Source: Erigeron canadensis
Taxonomy: Eukaryota; Streptophyta; Magnoliopsida; Asterales; Asteraceae
Reading direction: 5' to 3'
Assembly (NCBI RefSeq): GCF_010389155.1
Contig: NC_057763.1
Coordinates: forward strand, 7,006,649-7,070,648
Length of the DNA: 64,000 nucleotides
Shown one piece after another: positions 48,114 to 59,100 of the stretch; position 1 is the stretch's first letter, and every line of letters begins with the position of its first letter. The position numbers and the translations under genes are program-made. Under the pieces are notes generated by a model. That model saw only the letters and a list, made by a program, of their open reading frames with translations, was not told the DNA's origin and did no database searches.

Positions 48114-48158
<45 letters not shown>
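48114..48158. repeat. (TA)n microsatellite
   Basis: About 45 bp of uninterrupted TA repeats between the Helitron end and the SINE. Confidence 0.95.
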
Positions 48159-48161
<3 letters not shown>

Positions 48162-48184
48162 ACTAAAATAGGAGGTTGGAGTAC

Positions 48185-48515
48185 TTCCTAGTTAGCTCAA
48201 GTGGCTGAGCATCTGTCTTACATGTAGGAGGTCTTGGGTTCAAAACTTGGGAAGTACATAGGAAGTCTTTCTATGAAGGCTTGACTTGCGTATACCCAGG
48301 TTCAAGTCTGAGGAGGCAGGGTTTACCCCTATTGATCGTCGTGCCTTCGGACGGATTAGTAGGGGGTTTACCCCCCATCGGGTATTTGAAATAAGCATTT
48401 CTACTTTGAGGGAGCTTTCTAACGCGGACCCAGTTTAGACAACGTATGTTAGACCTCCCGCTGTCGAATCGTGACATGAAGTTCTCAAGCAAAATTCACT
48501 TTTCAAAAAAAAAAA
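48185..48515 (+). mobile_element. tRNA-derived SINE
   Basis: RNA polymerase III A box TAGCTCAAGTGGCTGAGC (48193-48210) and B box GGGTTCAAAAC (48236-48246) at tRNA spacing, a 250-bp body and an A-run of 11 at 48505-48515. Flanks GGAGGTTGGAGTAC (48171-48184) and GGAGATTGGGGGTAC (48518-48532) are an imperfect target duplication. No protein. Confidence 0.8.
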
Positions 48516-48532
48516 GAGGAGATTGGGGGTAC

Positions 48533-50362
48533 ACTTGTCACCCCTAATCTCCCTACTTGAGTCTAATTCTCCATCCTAATTAATCATAATTAATCCTGAT
48601 CTATTTTCTATTTTTAAAAAAATTTTCTAGGCCAACCTATTTTTATTAAAAAAATAAAAAAAAAATCTTTTTATGCTTAAAACTTTTCAAAAGATTATTA
48701 TATAGATACAACCTAATAAATAAGCGCTAACGAATTATTAACAAAAAAAAGGTTCGACTACCTCACGAATTCTCAATAAAAAAAAGTTCGACTTACTCGA
48801 CAAACATAAAGAGTTTTGTTTATATATATTTTGTTCATGTTTAATCATGATTATTTAATATTGAATTCTTATGTAATTATTATTATCTATTTTAATTTAG
48901 TTCTAGGATAATCCTCAGGAATTCTACAAAAAAAGAAAAATGTTAGACTACCTCACGAATTCTCAACAAAAAAATTTGACTTACTCAACATACAAAAAGG
49001 GTTTTTTTATATTTATTTTGTGTTTAACCCCACTATTAATTGACATTGAATTATGATGTTATTACTATTTTATCTCTTTTAATTTAGTTCGTTGTCCATT
49101 ATAGGGGTAAGAATTTGTATTTGGTTACAATTTCAGGAGGTCGAAAGATCCAACCGCTTTTCCTCACCTCTTTCATCATCTGACATCTTTCCTTCTTCCT
49201 TTCTCAAACTGTAAATTTTTTATTTAACTAATTATTACAGATTAATAAACAAAAATACCGAATTTTCCAATAAAAAAGAGGTTGAAAAAAAGGGGCTACT
49301 TACTGAAATCGATATTGATATGGAGTTAATCTTTAATTGTTTCGTTCTTTATTTGTACTTTATCTATTTGAATTTTATTTAGTTTTTATTTAACATAAAA
49401 TTTTTAAAAAAACTTTTATTTATATATTTTGAGACTACACATCCAATGAATGAACCTGAAAACTCGTAAACATATACAACCCAATTAATTTTTTATGAAA
49501 ATTAAGAGAAAAATGAGTATGTGACTGTTAAACCCCTAAGTTGGATGTAAAACTTTTACATACTATTTTTTAATATATGTATTAATGATTGACCTCTCAT
49601 GTTTTTATGGATTAAAAAAATTATTATGTGAAAGGTTTTACACCCAACTTAAATGTCTAATAACCACATATTATCTATTCTCATAAATTAATTACTAAAT
49701 TTATGCAACCAACTAAAACCAATAAAAGTTACGATAGATAGAAAAAAATATAACGTTTTTTATTCTCTTTAATCTCTTATTTAATAATAAATTACTAGTT
49801 ACTCGTTAGCCTAGCTAGTTAGAGTCATAAAGTTTTTCCGAGAACTTGAGTTTGAGTTTTGTGCTTGGCAAGTTTCTGTGTGTTCTTTTCCCGGAAATTC
49901 ACACTATTGAAGTGCATGCACGATAAATAGAATGTAGTAGTCTCACCCTTGTATGATAAGTTGCAAGTTATCTGAAATATAACGACTATACGTTATTAAA
50001 TCAAATCAAATTAAATTACAAGATATGAATAGATTGACACTAAACATATTATCATTTCATATTAATCCCGTTTGCTTTATTTTCTTTATGTAAATTATTA
50101 TAAAAATTAATATAAGTAGAAATAGAATTAATGCATAAAAAAATAATTGATAGTAATATAATAATATTGCTCAGCGCGGAATTTATGCTAGTTATACCGT
50201 AGAAAAACATCAAATAAAAATCAAGATTAGAGAAAAAAATATTAAAAAGAAAAGATCATTTATGAAAGTTCTTTTTTCATTCACCTTGAGCTAGTATTCA
50301 TACGACAAACTAGACTATAAATTTACATGCTCTTTTAATAAATAAAGATGAATACATATACA
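48533..50362. other. Intergenic, AT-rich
   Basis: No gene. GTTCGACT/ACTCAC-containing stretches repeat loosely (48750-48990). A worn SINE-like piece (GCCTAGCTAGTTAGAGTC ... GAACTTGAGTTTGAG) may lie at 49805-49990, and an eroded Helitron end (CAGCGCGGAATTTATGCTAG) at 50172-50191. Confidence 0.4.
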
Positions 50363-50450
50363 CTAGACGGGTGCCCGTACGATGCGGCGACGATGGTGGT
50401 AGGCGACGGTAGTAGTGAATATAAATCAATTGATTTAAGAGGGTTAATAT
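50363..50450 (-). mobile_element. Helitron 3' end, minus strand
   Basis: On minus the terminus is ...CGTACGGGCACCCGTCTAG followed by T, with GCCGTCGCC-type sequence inside, as in the copies at 31025 and 61251. Only the 3' part is recognisable. Confidence 0.55.
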
Positions 50451-50549
50451 GGTTATTAAAGGACTTGTTAGTTTCTACCGAGTTTATTGTGCCATGCAAA
50501 TCATATCATATCATCATATATTGATTTTAAGGGTTAAGTTACTGGATGA

Positions 50550-51625
50550 ACAATATACTTTACCTCATTTACATGGTTACCCATTGAACTGGATTATTGA
50601 TGTGTATCACCCATATACTTTTCATTTTTTTACATGGTTGACCAACTGCTGACCTGATGATCTACTATAACATGTTAATCTCTATTTACATGGTTGCCAA
50701 TTGAATTGGATGACTATTGTATTTTGCCTCATTTATATGGTTGCCCATTGAACTGAATTATTAATATACATCACCCACATACTTTTCTAATTTTTACATG
50801 GTTGACCAAATGTTAACCTGATGAGCTACTATAACAAGTTAATCTCTATTTTTATTTTTTCAGAAAATTATTAATTTCTGCTTCATCCTACATTAATTTT
50901 TAATAAAAACTTATTATATAACTATATTATAATATTATATAATAACTGTACAAGAATATAGTAGATATGTTTATATTTTTAATAATAATATCATAATAAT
51001 ATAATATAATTGTACTAGCAATATAAATTAGTCTATGATCTTCAACCTTGGAAGCTTTAACAACCCAACAATCAACTCAATCCGTTATGACCCGTACCTA
51101 GGATTTTACTTTTCCTTTTGATTAATAATAACCCGCCTGAAAATATTTTAAAGTCCAGTATCACCTAAATTTCGGAACTGACGACCCAGTATGACCGAGT
51201 TTATGGACATTTGGGTCAATTTGAAACGAAAGAACATGGTTGCCGAAATTTTTACTGGAAATTTTGCTTGAAAATTTGATGAAGATGATGAAGATAACTT
51301 CTGTAAAAATAAAAAGTAAATATAGAGTTTAACTTGTTATTGTAGGTCATCAGGTTAACATTTGGTCAACCAAGTAAAAAATAGAAAAGTATGTTGGTGA
51401 TATATATTAATAATCCAGTTCAACGTGCAACCATGTAAATGAGAGAAAGTACATTAGTCATCCAGTTCAATAAGCAACTATGTAAATAGAAATTAACCTG
51501 TTATAGCAGGTCATCAGGTCAGCACTTGGTCAACCATGTAAAAAATTGAAAAGTGTATGAATAATATACATCAATAATCCAATTCAATGGGTGATCATGT
51601 AAATGGGAAAAAATACATTCTGTAA
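50550..51625. repeat. Fold-back: inverted arms that each contain a tandem repeat
   Basis: Left arm 50550-50855 holds two copies (period about 166 bp) of TACATGGTTGCCCATTGAACTG ... TACATGGTTGACCAA ... CCTGATGA. The right arm 51319-51625 holds the same units in reverse complement (GGTCATCAGGTTAACA, TTGGTCAACCAAGTAA). Spacer is about 460 bp. No ORF. A transcript could form a hairpin of about 300 bp. Confidence 0.75.
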
Positions 51626-51953
51626 GTCAATATATATAAAACAGTCACTTAAATTATGAGGATCATTTTCTATTTTGAACCCTTTTTGTTATGTTTTATG
51701 TATATGTGTTAAAATAAACTTTAATAATATGTTACATTATAAATGTATGTGTGTTACACATCGTTAACTATTTTGTAAAGTTTTCATATATAACATTTAT
51801 ATCACAATTTCCATTAGAAAAAAAGTATTTTTATAACAATAATAATTTATCTTAATACTACCCGGGTATTACACGGTATATAGTAAGTATAGATAGATCG
51901 AACCTCAGAGTTGGAAAATGATAATTTCAACAAAGGGAAGGGATAGTTGTTGG
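51626..51953. other. Intergenic with an eroded Helitron end
   Basis: ACCCGGGTATTACACGGTATATAGT at 51862-51886 resembles a decayed Helitron 3' hairpin. No gene. Confidence 0.35.
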
Positions 51954-52001
51954 CGAGTCTATGCTTTTAATGAAGCACAATCCGCACCTTAATATATCCA
52001 A

Positions 52002-52139
52002 CCAATCACAATAAAGTGTTTCCATCACGCGGATTATCATCCTACCGCTACCTATCCATTACACTCCTCTAATCCAACGGTAAATACAACATCTCATCCG
52101 AAAAAAGCACAAAATTTTCACCCAATCCCATTATATATA
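52002..52139 (+). promoter_or_regulatory. Histone H4 copy 3 promoter elements
   Basis: CCAAT (52002-52006), CGCGGATT (52028-52035, seven of eight bases of the plant histone octamer CGCGGATC) and TATATATA (52132-52139), about 80 bp before the ATG. Confidence 0.65.
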
Positions 52140-52199
52140 CCCCAAAACCCACCCCCAAAATTACCAAACAAACACAAATACACACTCTAGTCAATTTAG

Positions 52200-52529
<330 letters not shown>

Positions 52530-53971
52530 TTTAATTGGAGTATTTTAGGGTTTGTTGCTGTCTGATAAATTCAGATCTGGTTTTATCTTAATGGTTTTTA
52601 GATGTTAGTTAGTAGGATGATATCTCCGTGTAGCTTAATCTGATCGATTTCCAGTTTTATAAATACATATTTATCCATTATGTCTCTTCTAGTTTTTAGT
52701 ATGATAAAATATGATATTGTGATTTGTGAATGTTAAGTTTTCTATTTTCTATTAATCAGCATTTAGTTTCACAATGGTAATGCTTTTGGGTATTCATTCA
52801 GAAGGAACCTGATAAGAATGTTTGTGTTTTATAAGTCCTCCAAATTTGTGTTCAAAACTGAATTGAGTAATAAATCCGTTTAATGATTTAATAGTTTTAG
52901 ACATCGGAATACTTTAAATATCCATGAAAAATGTGCTGATTGATAATTTCTTAGGTCATGTTGATTGATTGATTAATTCACTTGTTACCAATTGCCGTTA
53001 TGGGTTCTTTTCAATGTAAACGTCTAACTTGAAGTTTGCCCTCCTTGCATTTGTGAAACGTTGTTCTTGTTAGCAGAGTCGACATTTGCTTGCTGCAATC
53101 GGTTTCCTAAAACATGGTTTAATAGTATTATGTCATTGTTCTGTATTTTGCACATAGTTTTCTGCATGAACTTCCGAGTCTGATTCTTATAATTAACATG
53201 CTATCACATCTGTTTTAATCAACATGTTTGGCCAATTCTTTCAGCTGGAACTCTAAAAGTGTCAATGTCGTCTTCTAATGTGACAGTTTGACGCCTAAAC
53301 TCACAACCTCTTGGTTAATGGGTCACCTAGATACAACTAACAAAGGGATATTGCTGAATTTGTACGTGGCAAAATGGGCGAGATAGGTAAAACATGGTTC
53401 AAGTAAACTGGTGTAACTTTTTATTACTGGTACAAAGTTCAAACAGACGGGGTCAAAAAACAGGTGTTTAGTTTCTTTTCTGATTCTTCATCAATTTGGG
53501 TGACTGATGAATCACTAAACCTAGCTGACCTGTCAACATTTATATAATGCTGAATGACTTGTAACTTTTAAGATTTGCTCTCAGCTGGATACTTTCCCCA
53601 TAACCCATTTGGTACTAGTTCACATGACTTGTTTTAGCAGAGTAAATGGTAAGTGTTTTGATCGTGATGGTAGTAATATACTGTAACTCTTTGTGGATCT
53701 GAACACCATGTGTAATACTATGTAGGTGGGAAATACTATTTAGGTGATAGTGGAATGCTCCAACGGATTAACGAAAGGGGCACATTGGGAGATATGAATT
53801 GCTTCTGGACAAATGCCAACCTAGGGTCACTCAGATGTCAAGATTTCACTTAATATAGTACAAATGCATGTGACGGAAGCAATGTGATTCAGGTGAAACA
53901 AAAAAGCCCAATATAAAATAATATGTGAATAATTAATCCACATATAAATTTGCATCAGATTTCATCCAAGT
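52530..53971. other. H4/Lhcb B convergent intergenic module
   Basis: Counterpart of 40386-41387, about 440 bp longer. 3' UTRs plus the Lhcb-unit module from about 53250. No further gene. Confidence 0.6.
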
Positions 53972-54769
53972 TTACTTTCCGGGGACAAAGTTTGTTGCAT
54001 AAGACCAAGCGTTGTTGGCAACAGGGTCAGCAAGGTGGTCAGCCAGGTTTTCCAATGGTCCTTTCCCTGTCACAATAGCTTGCACAAAAAACCCAAACAT
54101 GGAAAACATGGCCAGCCTACCATTCTTTATCTCCTTAACCTTGAGCTCGGCAAAAGCCTCTGGGTCATCGGCAAGACCCAATGGGTCAAAGCTACCGCCA
54201 GGGTAAAGTGGGTCGACAACCTCACCAAGAGGGCCACCAGCAATTCTGTAACCCTCAACAGCACCCATTAAGATGACCTGTGTAGCCCAAATGGCCAAGA
54301 TACTCTGGGCATGAACCAAACTCGGGTTGCCCAAGTAGTCAAGGCCGCCCTCACTAAAGATTTGGGCTCCAGCCTTGAACCAGACAGCCTCACCGAACTT
54401 GACACCATTTCTGGCTAAAAGCTCAGGGAAGACGCATCCTAGAGCTCCAAGCATTGCCCACCTGCAGTGTATCACCTCAAGTTCGCGGTTCTTGGCAAAG
54501 GTTTCAGGGTCTGCTGAAAGTCCAGCAGTGTCCCAGCCGTAGTCTCCTGGGAATTCACCTGTAAGGTAGCTTGGAGATTCACCAGAGAACGGGCCCAGGT
54601 ACTTGACACGGTCTGGTCCGTACCAGGGGCTTCCAGATGAAACCTGCTTGACTGCAGCCTTCCTCATTGAGACACGTCCATTGCCTGAAATCTCGGAAGT
54701 ACCTGATGGAGCTACATTCACTGCCTGTCCTGCAAAAGCAGATGAGATGGCCAAGGTAGAGGCTGCCAT
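53972..54769 (-). CDS. LHCB1: LHCII chlorophyll a/b-binding protein, Lhcb1 type (copy B)
   Basis: Intron-less, 265 residues; same transit peptide organisation, WYGPDR trimer motif, three helices and full ligand set as copy A. It differs from A in the transit peptide ([10 protein letters not shown] for [10 protein letters not shown]) and in [10 protein letters not shown] for [10 protein letters not shown]; the mature proteins are otherwise alike. It differs from copy C at only 5 of 798 bases although B and C have clearly different flanks on both sides. The mature N-terminus RKAAVK again lacks the usual Thr. The 3' flank is of the A type and the 5' flank of the ghost-D type. CCAAT, GATAAG and TATA are conserved upstream. 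Likely light-induced and targeted to thylakoids. Confidence 0.96.
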   Translation of the reverse strand: MAASTLAISSAFAGQAVNVAPSGTSEISGNGRVSMRKAAVKQVSSGSPWYGPDRVKYLGPFSGESPSYLTGEFPGDYGWDTAGLSADPETFAKNRELEVIHCRWAMLGALGCVFPELLARNGVKFGEAVWFKAGAQIFSEGGLDYLGNPSLVHAQSILAIWATQVILMGAVEGYRIAGGPLGEVVDPLYPGGSFDPLGLADDPEAFAELKVKEIKNGRLAMFSMFGFFVQAIVTGKGPLENLADHLADPVANNAWSYATNFVPGK

Positions 54770-54846
54770 TAGGAAAAGAACGTGTTGGTACTTGAAAGTA
54801 GGAGAGACTTGGTTTGAGTTATGAAAATGGTTGAATTTGGGTTCTC

Positions 54847-54911
54847 ATTTTATATTAATTATTTTGACTAAATGGCTTATCTTGTTAAATCTATACCTGT
54901 ATTTTCATTGG
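54847..54911 (-). promoter_or_regulatory. Lhcb B core promoter (CCAAT-GATAAG-TATA)
   Basis: On minus: CCAAT (54907-54911), GATAAG (54876-54881), AATATAAAAT (54847-54856), with the spacing of copy A. Confidence 0.7.
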
Positions 54912-57377
54912 CCTTAAAGATATGTTTTTATATGTGGCTTTTTCCTATTAGGTGGCATTTGGCTGCACCACAAGCTTTAATTTGATACTTTAGCCCAAGA
55001 TGGAGACAATTGACAACAGGTATTATCAATATTCAAAATCCCCATTTTACTTTCTTTCAGATTTTTCATTATCTTGTTATCCGTCTTGGTGGCTGTTGTT
55101 CAATACTTTCAGATATCTGTAACCCTGGGTCACATTAATTTTTCATTAGCATATGTTTTTTGATAAAACGTGCGTTACTGTTAATTTGAACTATTGTTAT
55201 ACGTTTATATCAAATTTTAAATCATCATTTAGTTTATTTCTAAATGCCTAAACTTTAAATTTAATCCCTCTGTCTACATATGCTATAGTTTGCCTACCTT
55301 CACAATATTCAAACACAAATTGGACGTCCCGCCTGAAGTCATAACTTGGTTTGATGTGTTACATAATTTTTTTTTCTAATCAATGAGAAATCTGATGTGT
55401 TACATAGTCACATGGATACTTTCATGAATAATTGTTGATGATTTATGGCATTGATTTACTACTGCTGGTGTTTAAGAGTAACATGTATCGTATTTAACGC
55501 CAAATTATACTGATACCTTTGATTATCAAACACAGTTCAATAGTATTGTGTCATTGTTCTAGATTTTGCATTCTCACTCACGTAAGATCATCTCTTTGAA
55601 TATGTTCTGTATTTTGCACATACTTTTCTTCATGAAGTTACATGTCTAATTCTTATTTTTAACATAATGCATTTGTTTAAATTACCACTTTGGCCAACGT
55701 TTCTACTTTTTAACTGAAAGTGTCAAAGTTGTCTCCTAATTTGACTGTTCGACACCTAAACTCACAACCTCTTGGTTGATGGGTCACCTAGATACAACTA
55801 AACAAAGGCATGTTGCTAACATCGATTCTCATTTACTCGATGTGGCAAAATGGGCCGGGTCGGAATACTCATCAGAAAGCAGATTTTTTTTTTCTTCATG
55901 AATATAGTCACTAATCCAGCTGACCTGTTGACATTCGTAAAAGCTGAATGGACTTGTAAGATGTGCTCTAACCATAATTATAAGCAGGCACTTAAAAAGG
56001 AAATAGGTTGAACCGAGTATTAGAAATTTAGTGCCTTTAAATCATATGGTACTTTTTCACATGACTTGATTTAACACAGAGTAGTATGCCTGTACATGTT
56101 TTGACTGAGATGGTAGTTATGTACTGCAACTAGTTGTGGATTAAAATCCATGTGCTCCTGTTTAAGAATTGTTTGGAATGTCTGCTCAATTGTGTAACTT
56201 AGCTGACTTGTAACTTCTAGACAACCTGGACAACAACCAAAGATGCCATCTTACCATCTAGATTGGCCAGTCTTTCAAGCATAGTATACAAAGATAAGGT
56301 TGGCGCTAGCGTGGCCAAGTTGGCACTTGCCCTAGGTTTTTTGCCAGATGTGCTAAGCTTATGAGCATTTTAGGAGACAAATGTCCAAAGATTCCTCCAC
56401 ATATATCGTCACTAAAAAGGCAGAGGGAAGAAGGGACATTTATGTATCTTAACTGCAGATCTAAATTTCGAGTAGCCGGTTTATAGAGGCCCATCAAATG
56501 CATATGTAGACCTTCTATGCGACCAACAAATTTCATGTGTGATTCAATATCCAGTCGGCATGTTGAGGTGTTTTTTTTTTTTAACTAAAAGTGCTAATGT
56601 CTTCAAAAACAACCTTTCCTTATCGGTCTCTAATCTCATGGAAGGTTTTGAATGATAATTTATGCGCAGTTAAACTTTTTAAGCTACAATATACTCGTGT
56701 TTGATGACTTGATCTCATCACTTGTGCTTATTTACATTTTTCTTATTAAAAGGTATCTTACTTGGATATGTAATACGGAGTAGTTTTAAGTTTGTGTTGT
56801 TTCGTGTTTGTAAACAGTGTTATGTTAAATTCTTTTTTAAATTTTAGTTTTTTTTTGACAGTCATTATCTGCTTCAATGAAACTGTTCAAGCTTAATGGT
56901 TTAATCGTTTTTCTGACAGGTATGAAGAGATTTCATATGCTTCAGGACTATGAAAGCTTAGATATAAGTCAGGTATTAGATCACAGCATTGTATCATATT
57001 TGGTTCAAAAGGAGACTTACCTAGTAATTCAAGAAACAATTACACTCTTATTTTGTGTGTGATAGCTTACTTAAAAAGTATCAAGTATCAGGCGAATTTA
57101 TTGGTTTATTGATAAGTCTTTTTTGTCTTTATCGGGGATAAAATTGCAGCATGTGGGAATACTATTTAGGAGATAGTGGAATGCTCCCTGTACAAATGCC
57201 AACCTAGGGTCACTCAGTTGTCAAGACTTCACTTAGCTGTTAGCTATTAGCTCTAGAAAACAATATGTAAATATGCATGTGAAGGAAGCAATGTGATTCA
57301 AAAGAAACAAACAAGCTCTAAAAAAAAATATGTTCATATTGATCCACATACAAATGTGCATCACATTTCATCTAAGT
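54912..57377. other. Lhcb B 5' flank, then Lhcb C 3' module
   Basis: To about 55320 it is the beta-type 5' flank shared with ghost D (GGTCACATTA, ACGTGCGTTACTGTTAA). From about 55720 the Lhcb-unit module recurs. 56560-57150 has no counterpart in block 1 and no gene; an ORF at 56877-57062 has no recognisable content. Confidence 0.6.
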
Positions 57378-58175
57378 TTACTTTCCGGGGACAAAGTTTG
57401 TTGCATAAGACCAAGCGTTGTTGGCAACAGGGTCAGCAAGGTGGTCAGCCAGGTTTTCCAATGGTCCTTTCCCTGTCACAATAGCTTGCACAAAGAACCC
57501 AAACATGGAAAACATGGCCAGCCTACCATTCTTTATCTCCTTAACCTTGAGCTCGGCAAAAGCCTCTGGGTCATCGGCAAGACCCAATGGGTCAAAGCTA
57601 CCGCCAGGGTAAAGTGGGTCGACAACCTCACCAAGAGGGCCACCAGCAATTCTGTAACCCTCAACAGCACCCATTAAGATGACCTGTGTAGCCCAAATGG
57701 CCAAGATACTCTGGGCATGAACCAAACTCGGGTTGCCCAAGTAGTCAAGGCCGCCCTCACTAAAGATTTGGGCTCCAGCCTTGAACCAGACAGCCTCACC
57801 GAACTTGACACCATTTCTGGCTAAAAGCTCAGGGAAGACGCATCCTAGAGCTCCAAGCATTGCCCACCTGCAGTGTATCACCTCAAGTTCGCGGTTCTTG
57901 GCAAAGGTTTCAGGGTCTGCTGAAAGCCCAGCAGTGTCCCAGCCGTAGTCTCCTGGGAATTCACCTGTAAGGTAGCTTGGAGATTCACCAGAGAACGGGC
58001 CCAGGTACTTGACACGGTCTGGTCCGTACCAGGGGCTTCCAGATGAAACCTGCTTGACTGCAGCCTTCCTCATTGAGACACGTCCATTGCCTGAAATCTC
58101 GGAAGTACCTGATGGTGCTACATTCACTGCCTGTCCTGCAAAAGTAGATGAGAGGGCCAAGGTAGAGGCTGCCAT
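57378..58175 (-). CDS. LHCB1: LHCII chlorophyll a/b-binding protein, Lhcb1 type (copy C)
   Basis: Intron-less; 265 residues from the ATG at 58175, aligned with copies A and B. An in-frame ATG at 58214 would add 13 residues ([13 protein letters not shown]), but it lies only about 40 bp from the TATA box and has no counterpart in A or B, so the downstream start is preferred. Two residues differ from copy B, both in the transit peptide (LALSSTF for LAISSAF); the mature protein is identical. WYGPDR, helices B, C and A and all chlorophyll ligands are present; the mature N-terminus is RKAAVK. 3' flank resembles ghost D; 5' flank resembles copy A. No H4 gene lies directly beside it. Confidence 0.95.
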   Translation of the reverse strand: MAASTLALSSTFAGQAVNVAPSGTSEISGNGRVSMRKAAVKQVSSGSPWYGPDRVKYLGPFSGESPSYLTGEFPGDYGWDTAGLSADPETFAKNRELEVIHCRWAMLGALGCVFPELLARNGVKFGEAVWFKAGAQIFSEGGLDYLGNPSLVHAQSILAIWATQVILMGAVEGYRIAGGPLGEVVDPLYPGGSFDPLGLADDPEAFAELKVKEIKNGRLAMFSMFGFFVQAIVTGKGPLENLADHLADPVANNAWSYATNFVPGK

Positions 58176-58252
58176 TAGGAAAAGAATGTGTTGGGACTTG
58201 AGAATAGGAGACACTTAGTTTGAGTTATGGAAATGGTTGAATATGGAATCTT

Positions 58253-58317
58253 AATTTATACTGATTATTTTGACTAAATGGCTTATCTTGTTAAATCTAT
58301 ACCTCTACTTTCATTGG
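58253..58317 (-). promoter_or_regulatory. Lhcb C core promoter (CCAAT-GATAAG-TATA)
   Basis: On minus: CCAAT (58313-58317), GATAAG (58282-58287), TATAAATT (58253-58260); same order as in copies A and B, with a slightly different TATA. Confidence 0.68.
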
Positions 58318-58815
58318 TCTCAAAGATATGTTTTTGTAACCGGTTTTCTCCTATTAGGTGGCACTTGGCTGCACCACAAGTCTTAATTCGATATTTCACC
58401 CCAAGATGCAGACAATTGACAACATGCATTTTCAATACCCCAATTCAATCTAAAATCTCCATTTTCACTTTATTGCAGATTTTTCATTATCTTGTTATCC
58501 GCTTTGGTAGCTGTCGTTGTTGAATACTTTTTGACATTTGTAACGTTGGCTCAGATTATTTTTTTCGTTTAACTTAACATACTTTTATTAATTCAGACTT
58601 GCATTAATGTTATGTTAATTTATAACAAACCCCTGGTTGTTTATAAACTTTTTTTTTTCTTCCTGATTTATGTAAGTCCTCCAGATTGCTTTCAAACTGC
58701 CTTCAATCAATAAAACATTTGGCCATCTGATCATCTCATAAGACTAACGATGGTTCAATCATCTCATCATTTCTAGAAATATTAGACTTGGAATATTTGC
58801 AATTGGAATTTTCAT
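58318..58815. other. Lhcb C distal 5' flank (alpha type)
   Basis: Aligns with 42340-42830 upstream of copy A (GTTGGCTCAGATTATTTTT, TAAGTCCTCCA, AATATTAGACTTGGAATAT). No ORF. Confidence 0.7.
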
Positions 58816-58834
58816 CAATTTGATTGATTAGTCT

Positions 58835-59065
58835 TTTTTTTTTTGAACGAGTTAGTAATTAGTAGTTAATAGTTAACATTCAAGACATCATAATGACATC
58901 CAATTGAGCAGTATGCGGTGTTCGAACCACGCATGCCTGAGATGAAACTCGGGACTCTCGAAACCCCCCTAATAATCCACTCCTACAAATGTAAGAAGTG
59001 AGATTCGAACCTTGGTGTATTTCCCCAAGGTCAAAGACCTTACCAATGAGCCACCAAGCCATTGG
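58835..59065 (-). mobile_element. tRNA-derived SINE with perfect 19-bp target duplication
   Basis: On minus: A box TGGCTCATTGGTAAGG (59053-59038), B box GGTTCGAATCTC (59011-59000), body, then an A-run of about 11 at the 58835 end. The flanks CAATTTGATTGATTAGTCT at 58816-58834 and 59066-59084 are identical. The homologous 5' flank of Lhcb A (near 42812) has no insertion. A second B-box-like GGTTCGAACAC occurs further inside. Confidence 0.93.
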
Positions 59066-59100
59066 CAATTTGATTGATTAGTCTGCAACCAATTTGCTGC

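Noticed and set aside
59000..59053. tRNA gene suggested by A and B boxes
   Set aside because: No cloverleaf can be drawn; A-tail and 19-bp target duplication show that it is the head of a SINE.
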